The notes: generated from the sequence alone by a model not told the origin. 64,000 nucleotides of DNA from Capra hircus (GCF_001704415.2 NC_030826.1:59911362-59975361), one strand, 5' to 3'; positions 43,662-54,965 are shown, counted from the first letter of the stretch. Numbers and translations: made by a program.

Positions 43662-43954
43662 TTCAAAGAATGCTGCTGCTGCTGCTAAGTCGCTTCAGTC
43701 ATGACCCCGTAGATGGCAGCCCACCAGTTCCCCCCCCCCCCCCCATCCCTGGGATTCTCTAGGCAAGAATACTGGAGTGGATTGCCATTTCCTTCTCCAA
43801 TGCATGAAAGTGAAGAGTCAAAGTGAAGTTGCTCAGTCATGTCTGACTCTTAGTGACCCCATGGACTGCAGCCCACCAGGCTCCTCCGTCCATGGGATTT
43901 TCCAGGCAAGAGTATTGGAGTGGGGTGCCATTGCCTTCTCCAGTTCAAAGAATG
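43662..43954 (-). mobile_element. Bov-A2 dimeric SINE, antisense, with 11-bp target-site duplication
   Basis: Two complete BovA units in antisense (43673-43943) joined by the linker 'gcatgaaagtgaagagtcaaag'. Exact flanks ttcaaagaatg at 43662-43672 and 43944-43954. The first unit carries a run of 15 C. Confidence 0.96.
43730..43744 (+). repeat. Homopolymer C15 inside Bov-A2
   Basis: Fifteen consecutive C where related copies have 'ccaggctcccctgtccc'. Likely a replication-slippage expansion; also a likely site of sequencing-length error. Confidence 0.85.
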
Positions 43955-44995
43955 ACGGGATATAAATGGGGCAAAGTCCATCTTCTCTATGAGGGGCCGC
44001 ACACAGCGTGAGAATGGTTCTGTTCAGCTTCCAATCACGTGTGTCTGTCCTGCAGAGGAAGAGGTTGTTTTACTCGACATGTTTAATTTCGGAATTAGAA
44101 GCTTTTTGTTTTGGTTTGGTTTCGAGACAAGGAAATCCATCCCCATTTCTCCTCTGTTTTTGTTCTCATTTTCTCCTGCTCCAGACAAAGTATACATTCG
44201 AGAAAGACAACAGGAGCCAGCAGCACATCCCAGATGAAAAACAGTCACGTCTCCCCTTTAGATCACAGCGACTGCATGAGACTAAAAGCTGGAGTCAGCC
44301 AGCATACGAGGCAAACCCAACCTGAAGTTAATGCTTATCTTGTTGCGAAATGAGTCCTACTTGAGGTTCACTTCTGTAGTGAACAGAAACCAGAAATTGC
44401 CACATTGAACACAGCTCTTCCCTCACAGATTTCTTCTCTCACTGTGCTAAGGATACTAGGAGGGCAAATTTGCATGGCAAAAACTTGTCAGGACTGTCTT
44501 CTGACGTTCAGCTGCCTGTCAGAGAATCAGATGCTAAGCTTGGAAAATACAGTTGCCCAGACTAGATGGAGACCCACCAGCCCTCTGCCATCACAGGTCC
44601 TGACACAGGGCCCTGAGGGCTGAGCTGCTGAGTGGGACAGCAAGGATGTTCATATGCCAACATCTCCTCTGTAATTCTACACACGGCATCCAGGCACCCT
44701 GCAGCTTTCTCTCCAATGTTCTACAGGCGTCAGTGTTGAGCGGTGTTATGACATCGGATTGGCTACAGATGAGGAGACACCCTCCGAAGAATACAAAACA
44801 AAGTTGCAGTTAATTCGGAAGATCTAGTCTTAAATTGCTGTCATATGGAGGCTCAAAGTTTCTCTATAAATGTATGCAATGGACTTCATATGATGTACAG
44901 TAAAAAAGATTATGTTTTTTTCTCATGAAAGTGACCATCACTAAAACAAGAAAGAGCTCCCGTTATCATTTCTGCAGGAATATCTCTCTCTGCTT
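43955..44995. other. Unique DNA, nothing recognised
   Basis: Three overlapping plus-strand frames (43989-44353) in different phases and a minus-strand one cover the same bases, so coding is unlikely. No repeat landmark. Confidence 0.4.
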
Positions 44996-45172
44996 GTTAT
45001 TGTTGTTGCTCAGTTGTGTCAGACTCTTTGGGACCCCATGGACTGTAGCCCACCAGCCGCCTCTGTCCATGGGACAGTATTCTTATCAGGCAAGAATACT
45101 GGAGAGGGTTGCCATTTCCTCCTCCAGGGGATCCTCCTGACCTAAGGATAGAACCTGCATCTCCTGCTTTAT
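44996..45172 (-). mobile_element. Bov-tA SINE, antisense, head truncated
   Basis: (GTT)n tail, BovA unit with a local duplication ('gggacagtattcttatcaggcaagaatactgg'), stopping at 'cctgcatctcctgctt' before the A box. Confidence 0.9.
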
Positions 45173-45754
45173 CTGCTTACAAATTAAAAATAGAATTCAA
45201 AGACACAGCTCTCCAAAGGGCAAGCTAAGGACTCAGAATTGGTTGAAGGCAGTGAACAGGCAGATCAAGCTGGAAATCCTTGAGTGTTTTTAAATCTGTT
45301 CCATTTGGGGTCAAGTGGATGGTAAGGACCTTGCTTTTAGAAAAGCAGTTATTTCTGCCAAGAATTGCACTTCTTGTCTGGCTCGCTGCTATCTTCCTCA
45401 GGAACATTTATGGCAGGCCGATTATTTTCTGAGTGATCCCGAAATGTCTAGACGTTTAGTGCAGCATATAATGTTCTATTACTACCTCAGGTGATAAAAG
45501 GATGATGTTGTTTCTAGCTGATAAATTCACCACCCCTGTGGTCGTATATTTTATATAGCATTCCCCTGGAGGGGTACGTCAAAAGCACATTACTGAAAAA
45601 TAAGATTTTTGATTAAAAAGCAAAAGCTTTAAAGTGGCCCTGGAACGTTTATCATTTTAAGAAACAAATGAGCTTGGACAGATAAAAATGGATTAACCCA
45701 GACTGCTCCCTGATTCTTTACATTGAACAATAGCTTTAAAAAAAAAAAAAAAAG
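45173..45754. other. Unique DNA, nothing recognised
   Basis: AT-rich; A run at 45739-45753 just before the MIR remnant. Confidence 0.4.
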
Positions 45755-45880
45755 CCTTAGAAGTCATCCAGTCAGGTTCTTGATTCTACATGCAAGGAAA
45801 TGGACACCAGGTAGGTAAACTGCCTTGCTCCAGGTCAGAGAAGGGATCTGAGCTGTGGTCCTATTACCTTTTATTCACAC
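45755..45880 (-). mobile_element. MIR-like SINE fragment, antisense
   Basis: 'gcaaggaaatggacacc', 'aactgccttgctccaggtcagag' and 'gatctgagctgtggtcc' loosely follow MIR in antisense. Diverged. Confidence 0.5.
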
Positions 45881-46148
45881 AGCTCCTATCAAAATTCAAG
45901 TAAGACAAGAGACAGAATAAAAGGGAAGCGAAAGCTCCTGTGTTTCTGCTGGGCAGGCCTGCCATTTTCCTCTCTCTGGCTGTTCTGAAGAGTTTGTCAA
46001 CATAAAATCAACTGCTATTCGCTTCAGGCTAAATTTAATCCAGAGACAAAGGAACTGAAATGGTGGCTCCTCCACTCTACGGTGGGAGTAGATGGGTAGC
46101 AGATAAAAACAAAGCTTGAAATTTTTAATCAAAAATGATATCAAGCAA

Positions 46149-46377
46149 GAAAACTTGTGGCATGCGTGCCCAGTCACTCAGCCATGTCCAACTCTTTGTG
46201 ACCCCATGAACTGGAAACCGCTAGACCTCTCCATGGGCTTTCCCAGGCAAGAATACTGGAGTGGGTTGCCATTTCCTTCTCCAGGGGATCTTCCTGATCC
46301 AGAGATTGAACCCATGTCTCCTGCACTGGGCAGGTGGATTCTTTACTACTGAGCCACCTGGGAAGCTGGAAAACTTG
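46149..46377 (-). mobile_element. Bov-tA SINE, antisense, with target-site duplication
   Basis: Complete antisense Bov-tA (46158-46368). Exact flanks gaaaacttg at 46149-46157 and 46369-46377. Confidence 0.94.
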
Positions 46378-46557
46378 CAGGCAGTTCCCTAAATGCCATT
46401 TTAAGAATTCTGGGATGGGATCTGAGATTAGAGAAAACAATTCTTCTGGGAGGAGACAAGTTATTGGAAAGCTGTGCCAGGAAGAATCAGATTTAAGACA
46501 GGGAGGGTCGAACCCATTTGCAGAAAAGGGTTTTTATTATCTCTTCACTACAGAATC

Positions 46558-46768
46558 AGGCTTCCCTGGTGGCTCAGACAGTAAAGAATCTGCCTGCAAG
46601 GTAGAAGTCTGGTTTGATCCCTGGGTTGGGAAGATTCCCTGGAGAAGGAAATGGCAACCCACTCTAGTATTCTTGCCTGGACAATCTTATGGACAGAGGA
46701 ACCTAGAGGGCTATAGTCCATAGGGTCACAAAGAGTCAGACAAGACTGAGCGACTAACATTTTACTTT
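46558..46768 (+). mobile_element. Bov-tA SINE, sense
   Basis: 'aggcttccctggtggctcagacag' to 'gactgagcgactaac'. The B box reads 'ggtttgatccc', one change from the functional form. Confidence 0.94.
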
Positions 46769-47344
46769 ACTGGATGGGCACAGAGTAATCTCAAACCAGC
46801 CCATGGTCAAGTTTTCTAGACAAATCACAATTAAACAGCAAAGCACTCAATCCTCAAAACTGATGGACAAAACTGATGTGAGGAAGTTAATTCCAAACTT
46901 TGTTGAAGTCAAGCTAGATCACAGTTATCTTCCATCCTTTGGGAACTAGGTCTGTCAGTTAGTCAGAGGAGATTAGAATCATGCAGTTACAGAAATCTGG
47001 CACTGGCAGAAACTCAGTCTGGGCTCTGAACTTACTCCAGGAGAGATGACACGGAAGATGCTATGTCTGTCAATGAAGCTGCTGCTGGGGTGGGCTCAGG
47101 AATGACCCCACCAAGACAGAAAGCGAGGCAGCTGCATAAGAGAGAATTAATTATGCCATGATTCATAGTCACTGGCTGTGCTATAAATACTTTTATGGAA
47201 GTGTTTTTCTTTTCCTTTTTCCTTTCCTTTTTTCCAAAAGGCTGTGTGGATGAGCCCAGCTTCCAGGACCTGCATAACTGCACCTAAAATCACAGGATGT
47301 GAGAGCTGGCGGGGTCCTCTGAGTTTGGCCGGGGTCCTTCCCCT
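46769..47344. other. Unique DNA, nothing recognised
   Basis: No repeat landmark. A pyrimidine-rich TTTCC tract at about 47205-47236 is the only oddity. Confidence 0.4.
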
Positions 47345-47470
47345 ACATTTTACAGGTGAGGAAGCTGGATCCCGGAGAGGTTCGGAAACTCCCAGGAGGT
47401 CACGGAGTTAGTGTCTGGCAGGCTGGACACCAGGTCTGTTGAGTCGCAGAGCAAAGTGCATTCTACCCTG
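47345..47470 (-). mobile_element. MIR SINE, antisense
   Basis: 'cattttacaggtgaggaagctgg', 'ggagaggttcggaaactcccaggaggtcacggag' and 'gacaccaggtctg' are MIR core in antisense. Confidence 0.78.
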
Positions 47471-48054
47471 TCTTGTCATTTCCCCAGTGTGGGCAAAGCA
47501 TGGTCCCTGGACGGGGCGTGTTTTCTCAGTCAGGCCTCAGCCCTGGAGCTGGGGCAGCCAGAGACCCTGGAGACTGTCCACGGGTAGTTTGGATTGGCCT
47601 TTTAATGCGAAAGGATTTTTAGCTCTTCTCCTCCCATGAGACATCTTCCAGCTCACTTTCAGAGCTGCTGGATTCAAGCTTAGAGGACAGGTTTGTTTTT
47701 GTTTTTGTTTTTTAACATAAGAAATCCGGTTCAATAAGCTCTTAGTGAATGCCTTCCATGAGTAAGGTATGGAACTGAGCGCCCTGTGAATGGAGACGTG
47801 AATAAACTGGACCCCAGGAATAAGGAGCTCACAGGCGACTGTGGGACGGGGAGCCACGGGCTTCGGCAAGAAAAGTGGTGCTTCAATCAGAAACGAGAAG
47901 AATAAGGCCCCAGCCTCACCTTCATCAGGAGCAGGGGAGACTGAGTCTCCAGGCGCCACTCTCCCACTCAGGAGGCCCGGGACGGGGAAAAGCATGCTGC
48001 GCCTCCTCATCTTCTGCAGGGTGAGGTCACTTTGCAGAACCTCCTCCCAAGGTG
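47471..48054. other. GC-richer unique DNA with possible ancient repeat
   Basis: At 47745-47840 'agtgaatgccttccatgagtaagg ... aataaggagctcacagg' resembles a mammal-wide L2/CR1-type remnant. A 197-codon minus-strand frame (47537-48130) crosses this, a (TTTTTG) tract and the next MIR-like piece, so I reject it as a gene. Confidence 0.4.
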
Positions 48055-48130
48055 TCGCCAAGATTAAACAAGGCAACGTGTGGAAAGCGCCTGCACAGGA
48101 TGAAAAGTTCTGAGCACTGTCATTACCCAT
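48055..48130 (+). mobile_element. MIR/L2-type 3' remnant
   Basis: 'aagattaaacaaggcaacgtgtggaaagcgcctgcaca' resembles 'ggattaaatgagataatgtatgtaaagcgcttagcaca' common to these ancient repeats. Confidence 0.45.
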
Positions 48131-48152
48131 GCGTGTCTAGACCGAACAAGCG

Positions 48153-48362
48153 GAAGACCCAGGAGGCTCAGTGATCAAGAGCCCGCCTGCCATGCAGGAC
48201 CCTCAGGGGAGGCGGGTTCGATCCCTGAGTCAGGAAGATCCCCTGGAGAAGGAAATGGCAACCCTCTCCAGGATTTTTGCCTGGAGAATCCCATGGACAG
48301 GGGGGCCTGGCGGGCTACGGTCCATGGGGGTCACAAAGGAGTCAGACGAGCATGCACGCACA
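48153..48362 (+). mobile_element. Bov-tA SINE, sense
   Basis: Head altered at the start ('gacccaggaggctcagtgatc') but the B box 'ggttcgatccc' is intact. Ends 'cagacgagcatgcacgcac'. Confidence 0.92.
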
Positions 48363-48650
48363 CAGAATGAACAGGTAACCGGAAACAGTCTGTGCTGAGC
48401 TGAGTCAACAGGGAAGTTGACTGCCTGTGAGGAAGGCTCATAAGAGGGGGTAACCGTGAACGTTGGAGTGCTGTTAACAGGTGCTGAGGTGAGGGGAAGA
48501 CCCTCCAAACGGGCTTGTCAGGAGGAGTCCAGCGCTGAGTCAAGGATGCACAGAATGGGGACGAACATGAACATCTGAGTCTCAGGATGCAAGAAAGGGG
48601 TGGGGGCAAAAAGACATGGGGCCGAAAAGGAAGGCTGGGACCAGATTCCA
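48363..48650. other. Unique DNA, nothing recognised
   Basis: No feature seen. Confidence 0.4.
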
Positions 48651-48834
48651 AAGCCACTGAGGGACTTCTCTGTGGTCCAGTGGTTATGAATCCACCTTCC
48701 AGTGCATTGGGTGGGGTTCAAAAGCAAAACAGAAAACAGAAAACAGAAGAAATATTCTGACAAACTAAATAAAGGCTTATTAAAATGGTCCACATTAAAA
48801 AAAATCTTTAAAAACATTAAAAAATGAAGCCACT
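48651..48834 (+). mobile_element. CHR-2 SINE with 8-bp target-site duplication
   Basis: 'gggacttctctgtggtccagtggttatgaatccacc' head, then 'aataaaggcttattaaaatggtccacattaaaaaaaatc' tail, diagnostic for CHR-2. Flanks aagccact at 48651-48658 and 48827-48834. Confidence 0.88.
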
Positions 48835-49817
48835 CCACGTCTTCGTGTGTCAAGGAACCTCATGCATCATTATGAGATTATAGTCTCTGGTTCAACGGTC
48901 CTGGTGCTCAGGGAATCCCCATGATGTAGCACTTCCTATGGATACACGGAAGGCAAAGTCATGCGTCCCCATCTATAGCCATCATTGGCGCTCTGCCCTA
49001 AAGGGCTACTCGGGATGAGAAAGGATGCTACAGAGTGGCACACTCAAGAGTCGCCTCGCAAGACACCATGACTAAATGTAATGTGGTCTCCTGATGGGAT
49101 CCTGGAATAAAAAAGGACTCTAGGGAAAAGCTGAAGACCCCTGAATAAAGTATTGACTTCAGTTAATAATAAAGTAGCAATGTTGCTTCATTAATTGTGA
49201 CAAACAGACACGGAAGTGGAAGGTGTTAAAAGAGGAGGACAACTGGGATTGCGGTGCCTGGGGACCGTCCGTCCTACCTTCGCCAATCTAAAAGTATTCT
49301 AAAAATGAAACATTTGGTTGACAAAAATGTCTGAATGGGAAAAAAACTGTTCCTGGACAGACTTATATCATCCTTGTTAATTTGCTGGTTGGTCAGGTTT
49401 GCGCTTACCGGAAGAAACATTCTCAAGAGCTATGGAAGACATTCCCTTTGAAATGAGGAGCATTTTAACATGGAGAAAAACACACACAAAATATTTTTAA
49501 GTGTACCTCATCCTAGCAAACTATTGAGTCCTCCCTTGATGCTTTTTTTAGAAGATTCCTTTATTTAACTGCTCTTGATTGCAACCAGTTGTGTTGGCTC
49601 TATCAGGTTGCTTTTAATAGCACTTCTAGTAAACAGAACTACAGAGAAAAATCTTTTTGGGTACAAGTCACTTGTCAGCCATACAGATGAACCACTTTCC
49701 CTTGTACTTGGGCCTGGGGAACAGGCACAGGAAGGGGTCAGTTGTTGGGGACTGGGCGGGTAGACAGAAAAGGGATACAGGAGAGACACCGTTATTTTAG
49801 TAGAGCGTATATATGTA
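48835..49817. other. Unique DNA, nothing recognised
   Basis: No repeat landmark. The 120-codon minus-strand frame (49565-49927) has no recognisable domain. Confidence 0.4.
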
Positions 49818-49855
49818 CGTGTGAGCCGCTCAGTCGTGCCCGACTCTTTGCTGGA
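49818..49855 (-). mobile_element. Bov-A SINE remnant (38 bp)
   Basis: 'gtgagccgctcagtcgtgcccgactctttg' is the BovA 3' end in antisense; nothing else of the element remains. Confidence 0.7.
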
Positions 49856-49934
49856 GAGGGTGTGGCTCTCCAGGGTGTAGAGAGAAAGGAACCCTCCTAC
49901 AGTGCTGCTGGGTACAGAAATTGGCACAACTGCC

Positions 49935-50190
49935 TAGAGAACAGTACAGATGTTCCTTAAAAGACTGAAAATAGAGCTGCCATATGACCCAGCAATCCCA
50001 GGCCTGGGCATATATCTGGAGAAAACTATACTTGGAAAAGATATGTGCACCCCAGCGTTCATGGCAGACTGTTTACAGTAGCCAAGACAGGGAAGCAACC
50101 TAAATGTCGATCAGCAGAGGAATGGTTATAAAAGGCGTGGTATCCATATACAATGGAATACTACGCAGCCAACAAAGGATGAGATAATGC
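49935..50190 (+). mobile_element. L1 LINE ORF2 3' part, sense
   Basis: 'aaatagagctgccatatgacccagcaatccca', 'tggagaaaactatacttgg', 'caacctaaatgtcgatcagcagaggaatgg' and 'atacaatggaatactacgcagcc' are the last part of L1 ORF2 in sense. Both ends truncated. Confidence 0.92.
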
Positions 50191-50899
50191 CATTTCCCCA
50201 CCCACCTTGCTTCACCTTCTCTAGTCCACCCCTCCTCATGTCTGAGATGACTTCCCCAAAGGAACCACCCCACACAGCCTCAGCCTTTTTTTCCTAAGAA
50301 ACCTCGACGAACAACATGCTCTTTAAGATGTTTTTGGTCAAACATTTTCCTTCTGAGTGGTTGAAAAGGGCCACTACACACTTCATAGAGTCTCTCAGCC
50401 CTAATTTCAAGGAATAATCATAATAATGAATATTAACAATGACAAAGGTAGTTCTTTATGAGGGTCTACCTTATAGCACAGGACAGGTTCAGAGAGGCTG
50501 AACCTGCTAGAATAATAACAGTGTTCTTATTATGATTAACCTTGTCAGAGAGATTGAACCTTGCAGAAATCCCTTGTGGAAAGCTAGAATTTGACCCCCA
50601 TTCTCCTGAACTCAAAGTTCTTACCACAGATAGAAGATTTCCAAGAAGCAGAACAAAGTCCGGGTAACAAAGCTTGAGAACAAAGTATTTTCTTCTGGAA
50701 AACAACCTCAGTACCATTCGCTAACTCACTGAACCTTCCCTGACTGCATGCCATGTGTAACACGGCAGGAAGTTTAAGGTGACCTTGGCATTTTGCGCAT
50801 AGCTTTTGATTAGGAATAGTTATCTACTATAGTTGAAGGGCAACAAGGTGAGTCCAAGAGCAAAGAGGTGAATACAGGGAAACTGCACACATGTCTAAT
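50191..50899. other. Mostly unique DNA, possible MIR remnant
   Basis: 50540-50630 ('ggaaagctagaatttgacccccattctcc') hints at MIR in antisense; too diverged to be sure. Nothing else. Confidence 0.35.
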
Positions 50900-51035
50900 G
50901 TGTGCCTGTGTGTCTTTGTGTGTGTGTGTCTGTACCTCTGTGTGCATGTGAGGGAGAGACACACAGAGAGAGACAGAGGGAGACAGAGACAGAGGAGAAA
51001 AGAGAGGCGGCGGGCAGAGAAGGGCAGAGAGAGAC
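50900..51035 (+). repeat. GT repeat followed by polypurine (GA)-rich tract
   Basis: A short (GT)n block (50900-50930) passes into an 87-bp almost uninterrupted GA-rich strand (50949-51035). Such mirror-like polypurine DNA can form triplexes. Confidence 0.85.
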
Positions 51036-51434
51036 TCAGAACCTCCAGCCCTAAAGCCAAAAGCCAAGCTGTAATTAGGTTGAGCGGCCCATTGTTCTAC
51101 ATTTTCCAAGCTGTCACACTCCATTTGTGTGAACAGTCAAGAGCTTCCTCCAGCTGCTGGTCTGGGGCCAGCACCACAGTGAGTGTGATCATACAGGAAA
51201 GGAAATGGCTCTGCCTTTACAAGACGACGAGATGTCGCTGCCCTGACCTCACCCCCTTTCGTACTGTGATTGTGGATGATGGTGGGTGTCTGCAAGTAAT
51301 GGTGCTGTTGGATTTTCTTGTTTCATGCTTTATGTTTATTTTTTTTATGAAATGAGCATAGCTAAAGGCTTTCCAGGGTACAAGTCTTTGAATCAGAAAA
51401 CCTATATTTAAGTTCTCTCAATTGCTTAATGTAA
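51036..51434. other. Unique DNA, nothing recognised
   Basis: The 154-codon frame 50891-51355 begins as a translation of the simple repeat; no domain seen. Confidence 0.4.
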
Positions 51435-51686
51435 CCCTGGGTAATGGGCTTCCCTGGTGGTGCTGGTGGTAAACAACCCGCCTGCCAAGGCAGGAGACAT
51501 AAGAGATGCGGGTTCGATGCCTGGGTCAGGAAAAGCCCCCGGAGGAGGGCCTGGCAACCCACTCCAGCATTCTTGCCTGGACAATCCCATGGACAGAGGA
51601 GCCTGGAGGGTGATAGTTCATGGGGTCACAAAGAGTTGGGCAGGACTGAGTGACTTAGCACACGCGACACACACAGCCCTGAGTAA
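51435..51686 (+). mobile_element. Bov-tA SINE with target-site duplication
   Basis: Sense Bov-tA (51445-51676), head 'gggcttccctggtggtgctgg', 'ggttcgatgcc' B box. Flanks ccctgggtaa (51435-51444) and ccctgagtaa (51677-51686). Confidence 0.94.
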
Positions 51687-51834
51687 ATAATCATAGCAGA
51701 AGTAGTTGTCCTGTAGTTGAAGTAACAATGAAAACAAATCAAAGTTTCTTGACCATGAATGATGGGCAAGGCCTTCTGTTAAATGCACTGTATATGTCAC
51801 CTCGTTTACGTTCCGTCCATGATGCTGGGTGATG

Positions 51835-51990
51835 ATACTGTCATTATCACCACTGACTAGAGGATATCTTAGATGGAACTAAAGGTAAAGATATGAACTC
51901 ATCTAAAGTCATACAACCAACATACGGGACACTAAGGACCCAAATCAGTCTCCATGTTCCTAACCCTTTTCTACTCTGCCACCCACTGAA
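51835..51990 (-). mobile_element. MIR SINE, antisense
   Basis: 'tgtcattatcaccactgac', 'aactcatctaaagtcatacaacc' and 'cctaacccttttctactctgccacc' follow MIR in antisense order. Confidence 0.65.
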
Positions 51991-52218
51991 CACTGAGCTT
52001 CATCTGCTTACCCATAAACCACAGCTGGTTCTCCTTTCTCCAGGGAGCTGCTGTTGGAGTTGCGGGTCTTTCTTTCCAGGATGGTGGAGCAGAGATGAAT
52101 GATACCAGGCGTTTGATTGGAAAGTATGCCTTGAAGTCCTCAAGCATCTTTGTAACACATGGAAATGTCCATATGAGACAAACAGATGTAGAGAACAGCA
52201 GATCATGCTCAATACCTT

Positions 52219-53664
52219 ACTGTACAAAAAAGATCTTCACGACCCAGATAATTATGATGGTGTTATCACTAATCTAGAGCCAGACATCCTAGAATGTGAA
52301 GTCAAGTGGGCTTTAGAAAGCATCATTATGAACAAAGCTAGTGGAGGTGATGGAATTCCAGTTGAGCTGTTTCAAATCCTGGAAGATGATGCTGTGAAAG
52401 TGCTGCACTCAACATGTCAGCAAATTTGGAAAACTCAGCAGTGGCCACAGGACTGGAAAAGGTCGGTTTTCATTCCAATCCCAAAGAAAGGCAATGCCAA
52501 AGAATGCTTAAACTAGTGCATAATTGCACTCATCTCACATGCTAGTAAAGTAATGCTCAAAATTCTCCAAGCCAGGCTTCAGCAATACGTGAACCGTGAA
52601 CTCCCTGATGTTCAAGCTGGTTTTAGAAAAGGCAGAGGAACCAGAGATCAAATTGCCAACATCTGCTAGATCATGGAAAAAGCAAGAGAGTTCCAGAAAA
52701 ACATCTATTTCTGCTTTATTGACTATGCCAAAGCCTTTGACTATGTGGATCCCAATAAACTGTGGAAAATTCTTAAAGAGATGGGAATACCAGACCACCT
52801 AACCTGCCTCTTGAGAAATCTGTATGCAGGTCAGGAAGCAAGAGTTAGAACTGGACATGGAACAACACACTGGTTCCAAATAGGAAAAGGAGTACGTCAA
52901 GGCTGTATATTGTCACCCTGCTTGTTTAACTTATACGCAGAGTACATCATGAGAAACACTGGACTGGAAGAAACACTGGACTGGAAGAAACACAAGCTGA
53001 AATCAAGATTGCCGGGAGAAACACCAATAACCTCAGATATGCAGATGACACCACCCTTATGGCAGAAAGTGAAGAGGAACTAAAAAGCCTCTTGATGAAA
53101 GTCAAAGAAGAGAGTGAAAAAGTTGGCTTAAAGCTCAACATTCAGAAAACGAAGATCATGGCATCCAGTCCCATCACTTCATGGGAAATAGATGGGGAAA
53201 CAGGGGAAACAGTGTCAGACTTTATTTTTTTGAGCTCCAAAATCACTGCAGATGGTGACTTCAGCCATGAAATTAAAAGATGCTTACTCCTTGGAAGAAA
53301 AGTTATGACCAACCTAGATAGTATATTCAAAAGCAGAGACTTTACTTTGCCAACTAAGGTCCGTGTAGTCAAGGCTATGGTTTTTCCTGTGGTCATGTAT
53401 GGATGTGAGAGTTGGACCGTGAAGAAGGCTGAGTGCCAAAGAATTGATGCTTTTGAACTGTGTTGTTGGAGAAGACTCTTGAGAGTCCCTTGGACTGCAA
53501 GGAGATCCAACCAGTCCGTTCTGAAGGAGATCAGCCCTGGGATTTCTTTGGAAGAAATGATGCTAAAGCTGAAACTCCAGTACTTTGGCCACCTCATGCA
53601 AAGAGTTGACTCATTGGAAAAGACTTTGATGCTGGGAGGGATTGGGGGCAGAAGAAGGGGATGA
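52219..53664 (+). pseudogene. BovB reverse-transcriptase pseudogene
   Basis: RT motifs are in order: NKASGGDGIP (52331-52360), FIDYAKAFD (motif A, 52715-52741, catalytic Asp present), RQGCILSPC (motif B, 52894-52920) and YADD (motif C, 53038-53049). Known role of the family: target-primed reverse transcription in the nucleus. Breaks: TAG at 52514-52516, TAG at 52667-52669 (a TGG-to-TAG change), a 17-bp tandem duplication (52954-52970 repeated at 52971-52987) that moves motif C to another frame, and a TGA at 53662-53664 where relatives have CGA. The endonuclease domain is missing. Not functional. Confidence 0.95.
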
Positions 53665-53829
53665 CCGAGGATGAGATGGCTGGATGGCATCACTGACTCG
53701 ATGGACGTGAGTCTGGGTGAACTCTGGGAGTTGGTGATGGGCAGGGAGGCCTGTCATGCTGTGATTCATGGGGTCACAAGGAGTTGGACGCAACTGAGCG
53801 ACTGAACTGAACTGAACTGAACTGAACAC
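52219..53829 (+). mobile_element. BovB LINE, 1.6 kb, the longest coding remnant
   Basis: Sense BovB, 5' truncated within the ORF at 'ctgtacaaaaaagatcttcacg', running through the RT palm and C-terminus and the whole 3' UTR to four or five TGAAC units. It lacks the 5' UTR and the endonuclease. I could not find a convincing target-site duplication. Confidence 0.96.
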
Positions 53830-54311
53830 TGGGGGCATGTTCACTGCCCACCCTGAACTTTCTGCTTTTTTCTGACACATCCCAATCACAGTCACGGCTT
53901 ACAAGCATTAGAGCCATAACTTCTTGCTATAGGGGAGACTCTCAGTAAAGTTAGGTTGGTTGACAATATTGACGTGTACTCTCCTGGCTCAAGGAGTGAT
54001 CAGATGATGGCAGACGGCGGGGGTGTAGACAGCTTGGATGCATGGCCTGAGGGGTCCACAGGTGAGCGTGGGGGCTCCTGGGATTGGTGAGGGGGCCACA
54101 GGTGAGAAGATAAGGAGGAACATGCCGGGAACGGGGTTGGCTCTCCCCAAGCTTCCATGTGCCAAGGAAGAATGCCAGAAAGTCCACGATATTTTAAATA
54201 CAAAGCAAACCTTCCAGGTTGTTAGGGAGGCTTATTTGTCAAGGTTGTATAAAATATTATATTATGGCTTGTGAGCTTGATTTATAATTTTCAAGTATTT
54301 AGATGGGGGTC
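53830..54311. other. Unique DNA with a 40-bp period repeat
   Basis: tgaggggtccacaggtgag (54048-54066) recurs with one change at 54088-54106, about one and a half copies of a 40-bp unit. Otherwise nothing. Confidence 0.45.
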
Positions 54312-54533
54312 TAGGGCTTCCCAGGTGGCGCTAGTGGTAAAGAACCCACCTGCCAATGCAGGAGATGTAGAGGCCTCCGGTTTGATCCCTGGGTTGGGAA
54401 GATCCCCTGGAGAAGGAAATGGCAACCCACTCCAGTATTCTTGCCTGGAGAATCCCATGGACAGAGGAACCCGGCAGGCTACAGTCCATAGGATCACAAA
54501 GGGTTGGGCACGACTGAGCAACTTAGCATGCAC
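54312..54533 (+). mobile_element. Bov-tA SINE, sense
   Basis: 'gggcttcccaggtggcgctagtgg' head, 'ggtttgatccc' B box, ends 'gcaacttagcatgcacac'. A 6-bp ctaggg repeat on both sides may be the target-site duplication. Confidence 0.94.
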
Positions 54534-54699
54534 ACGGAAGCACACTAGGGCCTGGAGCCCCGCTCGCGGGGAGCCTGGCCCGGGCATCGCAGCCAATGGC
54601 TACTCTCCAAGCTCACACCGGCTCTTTCCACCTGGCAGACACTGGTATACACAGTATCTTCTGAGAAAGGCCATCTCTGGCCATACTGTCCTGCACAGC

Positions 54700-54910
54700 C
54701 TGTCCAATACAGGCCAGTCACTCTATCCCTTTCCACTGTTTTATCCACAGCCCTTGCATTATTTGTGTTCATTGTTTATGGTGCCTCCAGGCCGGAACGT
54801 CTCCTCCTCCAGAGCGAAGATCTTGTTTCACTGATCATGACTGTAGTCCCAGGGCGCAAAACACAAGATCAGTGGTTCACAAATACTGGAATGAGGAAAG
54901 AATAATGGAA
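54700..54910 (+). mobile_element. L2 LINE 3' end
   Basis: 'cactctatccctttccactgttttatccacagcccttg', 'tgtgttcattgtttatgg', 'gcgaagatcttgtttcactgatcatgactgtagtcccag' follow the L2 3' end in sense over 150 bp. Confidence 0.75.
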
Positions 54911-54945
54911 CGTTGAAAGCAGTGGATAAATTGATAAATAAATAA

Positions 54946-54965
54946 AATATATGTATATATATATG
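54946..54965 (+). repeat. (TA)n-rich simple repeat
   Basis: Short TA run with one TG interruption. Confidence 0.8.

Noticed and set aside
47537..48130. 197-codon minus-strand frame
   Set aside because: It crosses a T-rich simple tract and two ancient repeat remnants, and contains no recognisable domain.
50891..51355. 154-codon plus-strand frame rich in Arg/Glu
   Set aside because: It begins as a translation of the GT and GA simple repeats and has no domain after them.
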